From Micromonospora parathelypteridis (GTDB lineage: Bacteria > Actinomycetota > Actinomycetes > Mycobacteriales > Micromonosporaceae): DNA of 64,000 nucleotides. Location of the stretch: positions 1,612,001 through 1,676,000 of the forward strand of contig NZ_JACHDP010000001.1 in the NCBI RefSeq assembly GCF_014201145.1, written 5' to 3'. Below, piece after piece: positions 35,583-43,812 of the stretch. The notes under the pieces are model-generated. The model did not search any database. It was given only the letters and a program-made list of their open reading frames with translations, and was not told where the DNA came from. The translations under genes and the position numbers were made by a program. Every line of letters begins with the position of its first letter. The first letter of the stretch is position 1.

Positions 35583-36138
35583 CCCGCCGGGCGGAGCGGG
35601 GCGGGCCGGTCCGCCGGGTGCCGGACCCCTCAGGCAGCCCGGCGGACCGGTGCTCGGGTGGTGGTCCGGGGCGCCTCCGGATCACCAGGTCAGCGACTCG
35701 CGCAGGTGGGGGTGGCCGGCAACTCGCTGATTGGGGAACGGAACCACCACGGCACGGGCAGGACCGTGCTGGCGAGACGTCCGCCCATCCCTGCCTGCTC
35801 TCGGAACCGAGCCCCGGGGGACGGGGTCGACCGGGTGGCGCCGCCGTGGCCCGGGGGACGAGCACGACGACGGGAACGGGCGGAGCTGCCCTGGCTCCCG
35901 CCACCCGATGCGACGGCTCCCGCGATCGAGGAACGCGATTACCGTAACCGAAATCCGCTCGCTTTGGAAGCGCTCCCACCATCGATGTTCGCACCTCCGG
36001 AGGGTCGGGGCCAAGCGATGCCGTCACCCGGTTCGGGCGAGGACGGTTCACCCGGGGCGGCGGCAGCCTCGGACGCCGGCGGACCTTTCGGCCGCAGCCG
36101 CCAACCGGTCCGCCACCCACGCAGTGAAGGAGGGCCAG
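35583..36138. other. Gene-free 556-base stretch with orphan promoter remnants
   Basis: No convincing gene. The part 35583-35930 is GC-rich and featureless. At 35936-35960 the composition shifts (GCGATTACCGTAACCGAAAT) and a CebR-type operator-like box follows at 35965. The remaining 160 bases to the BON gene contain no second promoter that I can see. Confidence 0.4.
35965..35978. promoter_or_regulatory. CebR/CelR-like operator box
   Basis: TGGAAGCGCTCCCA differs at one base from TGGGAGCGCTCCCA, the palindrome bound by LacI-type cellobiose repressors CebR/CelR in Streptomyces and Thermobifida. Such boxes normally stand just upstream of cellulase genes; here the next gene, 160 bases on, encodes a BON-domain protein. 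Confidence 0.5.
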
Positions 36139-36825
36139 ATGGCGATCGCGGAGATCGGCCGCACCGACCAGGACATCCAGTCCGCCGTACTCGACGAGCT
36201 GACCTGGGAACCACGGGTGCAGCCGCACGAGATCGGCGTGACCGTCGCCGAGGGCGTCGTCACGCTGAACGGCCGAGTGGACAGCTACGCCAAGAAATGG
36301 GCCGCCGAACGGGCTGCGCACCGGGTCGCCCGGGTCCGGGCGGTCGCCAACGACCTGGCGGTGCAACTGGACAGCGGTGCTGAGCGCGCCGATCCCGACC
36401 TTGCCGCCGCGGCCAGCCACGCGCTGGAATGGGACGCGTTCGTGCCCATCGAGAAGCTGCAGGTCACCGTCTCGGCCGGCTGGGTGACCCTGCACGGCGA
36501 GGTCGAGTGGGAATACCAGCGCCGCGCCGCCGAACGGGCCGTCGGGCGGCTCACCGGCGTACGCGGGGTGAGCAACGGCATCGCCGTCCAGCCGGCCGCC
36601 GCGCCGGATGGCCAGAACCTGGCCGATCGGATCGTCGACGCCCTCGCCCGGGCCGGAGCGACCGAGGCCGAACGGATCAGCGTCCGGGTGCACGGCGACA
36701 CCGCGGTGCTCGCCGGTCTGGTGCACTCGATGCCCGAACGGGCCGAGGTCGAGCAGGTGGCCTGGTCCGCCCCCGGTATCCGGGAGGTCCAGAACCACAT
36801 CGCGGTCGCCCCGGTGCTGCGCTGA
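36139..36825 (+). CDS. Triple BON-domain protein
   Basis: A 228-residue cytoplasmic protein made of three BON domains: about residues 9-77, 84-152 and 157-224, each with the pattern of helix, strand VTVAEGVVTLNGRV-like, helix, and VANDLAV/VSNGIAV/VQNHIAV ending. BON domains bind phospholipid and are common in osmotic and envelope stress proteins. Unlike OsmY there is no signal peptide. ATG at 36139 with GGAGGG upstream. Next to peroxiredoxin and DsbA-like genes after a terminator. Confidence 0.9.
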   Translation: MAIAEIGRTDQDIQSAVLDELTWEPRVQPHEIGVTVAEGVVTLNGRVDSYAKKWAAERAAHRVARVRAVANDLAVQLDSGAERADPDLAAAASHALEWDAFVPIEKLQVTVSAGWVTLHGEVEWEYQRRAAERAVGRLTGVRGVSNGIAVQPAAAPDGQNLADRIVDALARAGATEAERISVRVHGDTAVLAGLVHSMPERAEVEQVAWSAPGIREVQNHIAVAPVLR

Positions 36826-36840
36826 GCGAGCGCGAAACCA

Positions 36841-36875
36841 CCCGGGGCGGGTGAGCCGACCTCACCCACCCCGGG
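36841..36875 (+). terminator. Hairpin after BON-domain gene
   Basis: CCCGGGG-C-GGGTGAG (36841-36855), loop CCGAC, CTCACCC-A-CCCCGGG (36861-36875): two 7-bp stems with one symmetric mismatch. It stands between the BON gene and the peroxiredoxin gene, so those are probably separate transcripts. Confidence 0.8.
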
Positions 36876-36889
36876 AGCAGGCTGGTGGC

Positions 36890-37387
36890 ATGAGTGATCC
36901 GAACGGGCTGATCCAACCGGGGCGTCCCGCGCCCGGTTTCACCCTGCCGGCCACCCCGGACGGGGGCCCGATTGGGCCCGAGCAGTTCCGTGGCCAGCCG
37001 GTCGTGCTCGCCTTCTATCCCGCCGACTGGAGCCCGGTCTGCGGCGACCAGATGTCGCTCTACCAGTCGGCGGCACCCGTCTTCGCCCAGTACAAGGCGG
37101 TGGTGCTCGGCGTCTCGGTGGACAGCATCTGGTCCCACCGGGCGTTCGCGGAGAGCCGGGGTATCGAGTTTCCACTACTGGCCGACTTCGAGCCGAAGGG
37201 TGAGGTCGCCCGCCGCTACGGCGCGTACAACGCGCAGGGTGAGGCGGACCGCGCGCTGGTGGTGCTCGACCCGACGGGCAAGGTGACCTGGAGTTACCTC
37301 TCCCCGCCTGACGTCAACCCGGGCGCAGACGGCATCTTCGACGCGCTGGACCAGCTCGCCGCCGATCGGAAGGTGATGGCCGGATGA
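36890..37387 (+). CDS. AhpE/AhpC-TSA type 1-Cys peroxiredoxin
   Basis: A 165-residue thiol peroxidase. The peroxidatic Cys51 sits in FYPADWSPVCGDQM; the canonical PxxxTxxC motif is altered, with Ser-Pro-Val in front of the Cys. No other cysteine exists, so it is a 1-Cys enzyme needing an external reductant. The following DsbA-like gene overlaps by 4 bases (ATGA), making its product the obvious partner or co-regulated protein. Confidence 0.88.
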   Translation: MSDPNGLIQPGRPAPGFTLPATPDGGPIGPEQFRGQPVVLAFYPADWSPVCGDQMSLYQSAAPVFAQYKAVVLGVSVDSIWSHRAFAESRGIEFPLLADFEPKGEVARRYGAYNAQGEADRALVVLDPTGKVTWSYLSPPDVNPGADGIFDALDQLAADRKVMAG

Positions 37388-37932
37388 CCACGCCACTGCA
37401 GGTCACCGCCCGACTCCGGGACCCGGTGACAACCGAGGACCACATCCGGGGACCGGCCGACGCGGCGGTGACAATCGTCGAGTACGGCGACTTCCAGTGC
37501 CAGTTCTGCGGTGCCGCGTACCCGAACCTGCACGAGGTGCTGCGGCAGCGGACCGACACCGTGCGGCTGGTCTACCGGTACTTCCCGATCGCCAACGTGC
37601 ACCCGTACGCCGAACGCGCCGCCGAGACGGCCGAGGCCGCCGCGGTCCGGGGCCGGTTCTGGGAGATGCACGACTGGCTCTACGAGCACCAGGACCAGCT
37701 CGACCCGGTGCACCTCTCGCTCGGTGTCGAGCAGGTCGGACTGCCGCCGGACGAGTTGAACGCCGAGGTGGAGAGCCGCGCGCACGCGGACCGGGTGCGC
37801 CGGGACTTCGTCGGTGGCATCCGCAGCGGGGTGAACGGCACCCCCACCCTGTTCGTCAACGGTGTCCGCCACGAGGGCGGGTACGACCTGCCGGATCTGC
37901 TGGCGGCCGTGGACGCCGCGAGCAACGCCTGA
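37384..37932 (+). CDS. DsbA-family thiol oxidoreductase, cytoplasmic
   Basis: A 182-residue thioredoxin-fold protein with a helical insert, active site CQFC (Cys39, Cys42) in YGDFQCQFCGAAYPNL and the cis-Pro loop NGTPTLFVNG. No signal peptide, so it should work inside the cell, as do the FrnE/DsbA-like proteins that follow NhaA in some bacteria. Translationally coupled to the 1-Cys peroxiredoxin, which suggests that it resolves the sulfenic acid of that enzyme; this is inference. Confidence 0.87.
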   Translation: MTTPLQVTARLRDPVTTEDHIRGPADAAVTIVEYGDFQCQFCGAAYPNLHEVLRQRTDTVRLVYRYFPIANVHPYAERAAETAEAAAVRGRFWEMHDWLYEHQDQLDPVHLSLGVEQVGLPPDELNAEVESRAHADRVRRDFVGGIRSGVNGTPTLFVNGVRHEGGYDLPDLLAAVDAASNA

Positions 37933-37950
37933 CCGCAGTCCCGCTCATGC

Positions 37951-40824
37951 TCAGATCAGCCGCAACTCGCGCGCCCGCCGGACCGCCTCGCGCCGGCGGG
38001 TCGCGTCGAGTTTGCGGTAGATGTTGCGAACGTGGGTCTTCACCGTGTTGACCGAGAGGGACAGCTCGCTGGCGATCTCCACGTTGGACAGGATGCTCTG
38101 CAGGTAGCGCAGGATGGTCAGCTCCCGCTCGGTGAGCGGCTCGTCGAGCGTTCCCCCCGGCTCGGCGACCGGTCGGGCGGTGCTCTTTCCGGCCCCGCGC
38201 ACCAGGTCACTGACCAGCGCGAAGTGCGCGGTGCCCGCGTCCAGGTGCGCGGCCAGCAGAGCCCGGACCGCCGGTTCGGCGCGGGTGAAGACCCGCCGGC
38301 AGCCCTGCGGGCCGGCCAGATCCAGCACCTGCTCCAGGATCCGACCTGCCCGACGCCCGTCCCCCGCCTGCTCGGCCAGCACCGCGTCGAGCAGGCCCGC
38401 GTCCAGGCGTACCGGCAGGGGCCAGGCGGTGGCCGCTGGCGCCTGCCAGGCCGGCAGGGTCCGCCCGGCGGCTGCGGTGTCGCCGGCCAGCAGTTCCACC
38501 TTCGCCAGCGCCACCGCGAGCGCCGGCTCGGTCTCGTCGACGGCGGTGTCGCCCAGCAACTCGCGGGCGGCGTTCAGGTCGCCCCGCTCGGCACGCAGTT
38601 CGGCCTCGGCGGCCCGCAGCAGCCCCGCCAACTCGGCGGCGGACGGCCGGTCGACCAACGCTTCCCGGGCCCGGACGAGCAGGCGTTGGCCGGCCGCCGG
38701 GTCGCCCGAGTCGCGGTGCAGCTGCGCCCGGCACAGGGCGGCCACCGCCGCCGCCACCGGTTCACCGGAGGCAGCGGCAGGCCAGCCGTCGCCGGTGGGC
38801 GCCTCGGAGCCACCGACCCAGCCGCTGGCGACACCGAGCGCCGGGCCGGCGAGGGCGAGGTTCGCCACGGCCTCCTCGGGCTGGTCGCGCAGCAGCGCCA
38901 CCAGGGCCAACGCCAGGTACGCGTAGGCGCAGTCGAGCCGACAGGACCAGCCCCGACAGGGCGGCATACCCAGCGCGTCCCGGGCCGCCTGCTCGGCCGC
39001 TCGCAGCTCACCGCGCACCGCGAGCAGCAGCGCGCCCCGGCTGGCGCCGACCAGCTCCGTGCGCGGCCGGCCGGCTTCCCGAGCCGCCGCCCGAGCCCGG
39101 ACGAACCGGGCGGCCGGTAGCGCGCCCTCGGCCAACTCGACCAGTCCCAGCGCGGTGCCGGTGAACGCCCGCAGGTCCGCGTCATCGGCGGCGCCACCCC
39201 CACCGGCCGTCGGAGCGGAACTGGTCACCCCGGGCGGCGCGGAGTCCGGCACTCGGGTCGGCGTGGCACCCGCCGGGCGGGTCCGCAGCAGCCGGGCGGC
39301 GGCGGCCCGGGCCTCCGCCGGGTCGTCGGCGAGCCGGGCCACGGTCAGCTCCAGCGCGGTGACCAGCCGCAGGAACCGGTCCCGGCGCGGCACCGGCAGG
39401 CCCGCGGCGTGTCCGGCCGCGGCGCGTAGGTGGCCGGTGGCGGCCGGGAGATCACCGGCGTACGCACGCTCGGCCGCGCAGGCCAACGCCACCTCCGGGT
39501 CGGCGCGGATCACCTCCGTCGGCGGGGACGCGGGAGTCGGGGCGTGCACCGGGTCGCGGTCGTACCGGGTCAGCTCCGGCCAGTGCGCGACGAACAGGTC
39601 GCCGGCCAGGTCCCACCGGCCGGCGGCGAGCGCGTGCCGCAGACCATCGGTCGGCCGGCCGTCGCCCGCGTACCAGTCGGCGGCGCGTACGTGCAGCTCG
39701 CGCAACTCGTCACCGGGCAGCCGGGCCAGGTCGGCGCGGAGCAGGTCGGCGAGCAGGGGTTCGCAGCGGTACCAGGGCGGGCGGGTGTCCTCCCGGTGCA
39801 GCAGACCACCGGTCCCGGCCAGGTCGGCCAACGCCTGCCCGGCGTCGGCGCGGCCGGTCAGCGCCTCGGCCAGGTCGGCGCAGACGTTCTCGACGAGGGC
39901 GGTACGGCGCAGCAGGTCCACCTCGGCCGGGTCGAGCGTCGCGAGGACCTCCTCGTGCAGGTACCCGGCGATCTCCGGTTGGTCACCACCGAACTGCCCC
40001 ACCCAGCGCTCCGGGTCGGGTTGTCCGCGTACCGCCAGGGCGGCGATGCGCAGCGCGGCCGGCCAGCCGCCGGTGCGCTCGCGCAGCTGGTGCACGGCGA
40101 CCGCGGGCAGGGCCGCGCCGTGCGCGGTGAGCAGGTCTGCCACCTCGTCGTCGGTGAACGCCAGATCGTCCGGGCCGATCTCGGTCAGTTCGCCGGCGAG
40201 GCGGAGCCGGTGCAGGGGCAGGTGCAGCCCGGCCCGCGCCCCGATCACGAGGCGCAGCCGCTGGCCGGCATGCCGCAGCAGGAACTCCAGGCCGGTCAGC
40301 GCCGCCGGGTCGGCGATCCGGTGCAGGTCGTCCAGGATCAGCAGCACCGGCCGGTCCGCGTTGGCGAGCGTGGCGGCCAGCAGCTCCAACTGGTCGGGGC
40401 GCGGCGGCCGGTCGGGTACCGGGCCACCCTCCGTCGACCCGGTCGCCGAGCGCAGCGCCGCCGCGAGGTACGCCCAGAGCCGATCCCCGTCGTCGCCGAC
40501 CTCCACCGACACCCATGCCGAGCTGGGCTCGGGCTCGTCCGGCAGTTGACCGGAGTCGGGCACGATCGCGCCCGGCTCGACGTCGGGCGAACCGCCGGCC
40601 AGCCGCACCCAGGTGGCGAGCAACGTGGTCTTGCCCCAGCCGGCGGGGGCGGCGACCAGGGTGACCGGTCCCGCACCGGCCTCGTCCAACCGGCGCAGCA
40701 GTCGGGGTCGGGCCACCACCGGCTCCGGTGGCACGGCCGGAGTCAGCCGGGACGCCAGCAGCGGCGACTCCACCGGGTGCCCCGGTGCCGTGTCGACCCG
40801 TACGCGATCCTGCTGTGCTGGCAC
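37951..40824 (-). CDS. Large MalT-like (LAL) LuxR-family regulator
   Basis: A 957-residue STAND-type transcription activator. N-terminal NACHT/NB-ARC-like ATPase with Walker A AAPAGWGKTTLLA (Lys65) and Walker B VLLILDDLHRI; a long central block of TPR-like helices in Ala/Leu-rich repeats (residues about 400-880); and a C-terminal LuxR helix-turn-helix LTERELTILRYLQS...LSVNTVKTHVRNIY. In MalT this layout couples ATP and an inducer to multimerisation. It is divergent from the SRPBCC/alcohol dehydrogenase group, its likely but unproven target. Confidence 0.93.
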   Translation of the reverse strand: MPAQQDRVRVDTAPGHPVESPLLASRLTPAVPPEPVVARPRLLRRLDEAGAGPVTLVAAPAGWGKTTLLATWVRLAGGSPDVEPGAIVPDSGQLPDEPEPSSAWVSVEVGDDGDRLWAYLAAALRSATGSTEGGPVPDRPPRPDQLELLAATLANADRPVLLILDDLHRIADPAALTGLEFLLRHAGQRLRLVIGARAGLHLPLHRLRLAGELTEIGPDDLAFTDDEVADLLTAHGAALPAVAVHQLRERTGGWPAALRIAALAVRGQPDPERWVGQFGGDQPEIAGYLHEEVLATLDPAEVDLLRRTALVENVCADLAEALTGRADAGQALADLAGTGGLLHREDTRPPWYRCEPLLADLLRADLARLPGDELRELHVRAADWYAGDGRPTDGLRHALAAGRWDLAGDLFVAHWPELTRYDRDPVHAPTPASPPTEVIRADPEVALACAAERAYAGDLPAATGHLRAAAGHAAGLPVPRRDRFLRLVTALELTVARLADDPAEARAAAARLLRTRPAGATPTRVPDSAPPGVTSSAPTAGGGGAADDADLRAFTGTALGLVELAEGALPAARFVRARAAAREAGRPRTELVGASRGALLLAVRGELRAAEQAARDALGMPPCRGWSCRLDCAYAYLALALVALLRDQPEEAVANLALAGPALGVASGWVGGSEAPTGDGWPAAASGEPVAAAVAALCRAQLHRDSGDPAAGQRLLVRAREALVDRPSAAELAGLLRAAEAELRAERGDLNAARELLGDTAVDETEPALAVALAKVELLAGDTAAAGRTLPAWQAPAATAWPLPVRLDAGLLDAVLAEQAGDGRRAGRILEQVLDLAGPQGCRRVFTRAEPAVRALLAAHLDAGTAHFALVSDLVRGAGKSTARPVAEPGGTLDEPLTERELTILRYLQSILSNVEIASELSLSVNTVKTHVRNIYRKLDATRRREAVRRARELRLI

Positions 40825-40960
40825 TCAGCCCCACCCCCCACCACGCGTTCCGCCCCCGGTCGGCGAGCGGTTACCCGACGCGGGCCGGTTCACCCCTTCC
40901 GGGCGAGCACGCTTCACCCGACCGCGACCGACGATCGAAGGACGTGAACCGGGAGGACGG

Positions 40961-41419
40961 GTGGGACGAGTGGGACCCATGGGACGGCTGGCGCGGGCGG
41001 GACCCGCCCTCGGCAGCGCGGCGCTGACCGGGGCGGTGCGGTTGTTGCTCGTACCCCGGTGGCGCGGCCGGACCGGCGCGGACAGCGACCCTGCCGCGCC
41101 GGCCCGCTGGGAGGTGGTGACGGTCGACCGGCCGCCGGAGCAGGTGCTCCCCGATGGCCGCTGGCCCGAACCGCTGCGCCGCCTGGACGGCGCGGTCGAG
41201 GTGCGGGTGCGGGCGGCGCCCGGGGACCGGGGCACCGAGCTGGCCGCCCGGCCGCTGGCCGGTGCCACCCCGCCGGCCGGGTTGGCCGCGCACCTGGTCG
41301 GCGACGACCCGGGCCTGCTGGTCCGCCGGACGTTGCGCCAGGTCAAGCAGCGAGTCGAGGCCGGTGAGGTGCTGCGCGCGGACCGCTCCGCCTTGGACCG
41401 TCCCGAGGTCCACGGGTGA
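40961..41419 (+). CDS. Short SRPBCC/cyclase-like protein
   Basis: About 152 residues from the GTG at 40961, which is four bases after GGAGG (GTG 40970 and ATG 40979 are alternatives). The C-terminal half reads like the end of a cyclase/dehydrase SRPBCC domain: GAVEVRVRAAPGDRGTELAARPL, then LAAHLVGDDPGLLVRRTLRQVKQRVEAGEVLRAD. The N-terminal half (GRLARAGPALGSAALTGAVRLLLVPRWRG) is short and hydrophobic, so the usual helix-grip start seems missing or replaced. The stop overlaps the alcohol dehydrogenase start, as in related actinobacterial pairs. Confidence 0.65.
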   Translation: MGRVGPMGRLARAGPALGSAALTGAVRLLLVPRWRGRTGADSDPAAPARWEVVTVDRPPEQVLPDGRWPEPLRRLDGAVEVRVRAAPGDRGTELAARPLAGATPPAGLAAHLVGDDPGLLVRRTLRQVKQRVEAGEVLRADRSALDRPEVHG

Positions 41420-42552
41420 GGGCGCTGTGCTGGGTGGCCGCCGACGAGCTGGCGGTACGCGAGGTGCCCGACCCGGAGCTGCGCAACGAGCGTGACGTCA
41501 TCGTCCGGGTACGCCGCAGTGCGACTTGCGGCGGTGACCTGCCGTTGCTGGCCGGCCGGGACCCGCTGCTGCGGACCGGCGACGTGCTCGGGGCCGAGTT
41601 CCTGGGCGAGGTGGTCGAGGTCGGCCCCGGTGTTCGCCGGCACCGGACCGGCGACCGGGTGGTCGTCGGGACGAGCGTCGCCTGCGGCGGCTGCTGGTAC
41701 TGCCGCCAGGGCCTGCACTCCTGCTGCGACAACGCCCATGCCGACCCGGCGAGCGTCGACCCGGACTGGGGACGCTCGGATGCCGGCTGCTTCGGCCGCC
41801 CCCGAGCGGCGGGCGGCTTCGCGGGCGGTCACGCCGAGTACGTGCGGGTGCCGTACGCCGACGTGGGCGCGTTCCGGGTGCCGGACGCGGTCGACGACGA
41901 CCGGGCGCTGTTCGCCGCCGACGCCGCGCCGACCGGGTGGCTGGCCGCCGAGTTGGGTGCGGTGCGGCCCGGCGACGTGGTGGCGATCTGGGGCGCCGGG
42001 GCGGTGGGCCAGTTGACCGCCCGGGCGGCGGTGCTGCGCGGTGCCTCCCGGGTGCTGGTGGTGGACCGGCACGAGGACCGGTTGCGGATGGCCGAGCGGC
42101 ACTCCGGCGCGGAACCGCTGGACTATCGCCGTACCGACGTCGCGGCCGAGCTGCGCGACCGCAGCGGTGGGCGCGGGCCGGACGTGTGCGTGGTCGCGGT
42201 CGGCGCGCCGCCGCCCGACCGGTTCGGTGGCCGATCCGCCGACCGACCGGACGCGAGACGTGAGGCCGTGCACGCCTGCCGCAAGGGCGGTGTGGTGGTG
42301 GTGCTCGGCGCGGCGGACGGGTTCGTCGACGCGTTCCCGCTGGGCACGGTGACCGACCGGCGGCTCACCCTGCGCGGGGCCCGTCGGCCGGACCTGCGGG
42401 ACGTGCCGATGCTGCTGGACCGGATGGCCCGCGACGAGCTGTGCACCGAACACCTGGCCACCCACCGGCTGCCGCTGGAGCACGGTCCGCAGGGGTACGA
42501 GCTGTTCCGGGACCGGGCCGACGGCTGTGTGCGAGCCGTGTTCACGCCGTGA
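41416..42552 (+). CDS. Zinc-type alcohol dehydrogenase family protein with altered catalytic ligand
   Basis: Medium-chain dehydrogenase/reductase, 378 residues. Catalytic Cys38 is in SATCGGDLPLL, and the four structural zinc cysteines are in VACGGCWYCRQGLHSCCDN (Cys90, 93, 96, 103/104). The NAD(P) fold has IWGAGAVGQLTARAAV. In the position of the usual catalytic-zinc motif GHE the sequence is LGAEFLGEVVEVG, so the His ligand is replaced by Ala. It may use a different ligand or work without catalytic zinc. GTG start overlapping the SRPBCC-like gene. Confidence 0.85.
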   Translation: MRALCWVAADELAVREVPDPELRNERDVIVRVRRSATCGGDLPLLAGRDPLLRTGDVLGAEFLGEVVEVGPGVRRHRTGDRVVVGTSVACGGCWYCRQGLHSCCDNAHADPASVDPDWGRSDAGCFGRPRAAGGFAGGHAEYVRVPYADVGAFRVPDAVDDDRALFAADAAPTGWLAAELGAVRPGDVVAIWGAGAVGQLTARAAVLRGASRVLVVDRHEDRLRMAERHSGAEPLDYRRTDVAAELRDRSGGRGPDVCVVAVGAPPPDRFGGRSADRPDARREAVHACRKGGVVVVLGAADGFVDAFPLGTVTDRRLTLRGARRPDLRDVPMLLDRMARDELCTEHLATHRLPLEHGPQGYELFRDRADGCVRAVFTP

Positions 42553-42602
42553 CGCCCCACTCGTGATCACTCATCGGCGTGTGCGGATGGCAGACTCTGG
42601 GG

Positions 42603-43787
42603 ATGGCTGGGGAGCGAACGTACGACGTGGTGCTGTTCGGGGCGACCGGGTTCACCGGAGGCCTGACCGCCGAATACCTGGCCCGACACGCGCCACCCGG
42701 GCTGCGCTGGGCGCTGGCCGGCCGCAACCCGGACCGCCTCGCCGCCGTACGGGATCGGCTCGCCGCGATCGATCCGACGCTGGCCGACCTGCCGCTGCTC
42801 ACCGCCGACGTCACCGATGCCGACTCGCTGCGCGCGGTGGCCAAGTCCGCCCGGGTGGTGGCCAGCACGGTCGGCCCGTACATCCACAACGGCGAACGGC
42901 TGGTCGCGGCCTGCGCCCGGGCCGGCACCGACTATCTCGACATCACCGGCGAGTCGGAGTTCGTCGACCTGATGTACGTGCGCCACCACGCCGAGGCGAC
43001 CCGCACCGGCGCGCGGCTGGTGCACGCCTGCGGGTTCGACTCCATCCCGCACGACCTGGGCGCCTGGTTCACCGTCAAGCAACTGCCCGCCGACGTTCCG
43101 ATCACCGTGGACGGTTACGTGCGCGCCGGCGGCCGGATCTCCGGCGGCACCTACCATTCGGCGCTCACCGCGTTCTCCCGTACCGGGCAGGCCAGCCAGG
43201 CCGCCCGGGACCGCCGGGCGGTCGAATCACGCCTCACCGACCGCCGGGTCCGGGCGGTGCCCGGCCGGCTGGCCCGCTCGGCGGAGCTGGGCATCTGGAC
43301 CGTGCCGCTGCCGACCATCGACCCGCAGGTGATCCGCCGCTCGGCGGCGGCCCGCCCGGAGTACGGCCCGGACTTCCGCTACCGGCACTTCGCCGCCGTG
43401 AAGCGGCTGCCCACCGTGCTGGCCGGCGCGGTCGGGCTCGGCGCGCTGATCGGGCTGGTGAAGCTGCCGCCCAGCCGACGCTGGCTGCTCGGTCGACTCG
43501 CCTCCGGGCAGGGGCCCACCGCGCAGCAGCGGGCGGTGTCCTGGTTCCGGGTCCGGTTCGTCGGCACCGGCGGCGGGCAACGGGTGATCACCGAGGTCGC
43601 TGGCGGTGACCCGGGTTACGACGAGACGGCGAAGATGCTCGGCGAGTCGGCGCTCTGCCTGGCGCTCGACGAGCTGCCGCCGACCGCTGGGCAGCTCACG
43701 CCGGTCGCCGCGATGGGTGATGCGCTGTTCGACCGGCTCGTCCGGGCCGGCCTCACCTTCCGGGTGCTCAAGCAGGGCTCGGCTTGA
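42603..43787 (+). CDS. Saccharopine dehydrogenase-like oxidoreductase (trans-acting enoyl reductase family)
   Basis: A 394-residue Rossmann protein with YDVVLFGATGFTGGLTAEYLARHAP at the N-terminus, and STVGPYIHNGERLVAACARAGTDYLDITGE, the pattern of the mycobacterial Rv2449c/Rv2953 family; Rv2953 is a trans-acting enoyl reductase in phenolic lipid synthesis. The substrate here is unknown. Residues 270-300 (LAGAVGLGALIGLVKLPPSRRWLLGRLASGQGPT) look membrane-associated, as in the family. Weak ribosome site. Fifty bases downstream of the dehydrogenase. Confidence 0.85.
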   Translation: MAGERTYDVVLFGATGFTGGLTAEYLARHAPPGLRWALAGRNPDRLAAVRDRLAAIDPTLADLPLLTADVTDADSLRAVAKSARVVASTVGPYIHNGERLVAACARAGTDYLDITGESEFVDLMYVRHHAEATRTGARLVHACGFDSIPHDLGAWFTVKQLPADVPITVDGYVRAGGRISGGTYHSALTAFSRTGQASQAARDRRAVESRLTDRRVRAVPGRLARSAELGIWTVPLPTIDPQVIRRSAAARPEYGPDFRYRHFAAVKRLPTVLAGAVGLGALIGLVKLPPSRRWLLGRLASGQGPTAQQRAVSWFRVRFVGTGGGQRVITEVAGGDPGYDETAKMLGESALCLALDELPPTAGQLTPVAAMGDALFDRLVRAGLTFRVLKQGSA

Positions 43788-43812
43788 CCCTCGACCGGGT
43801 CGAGGGGGCAGG

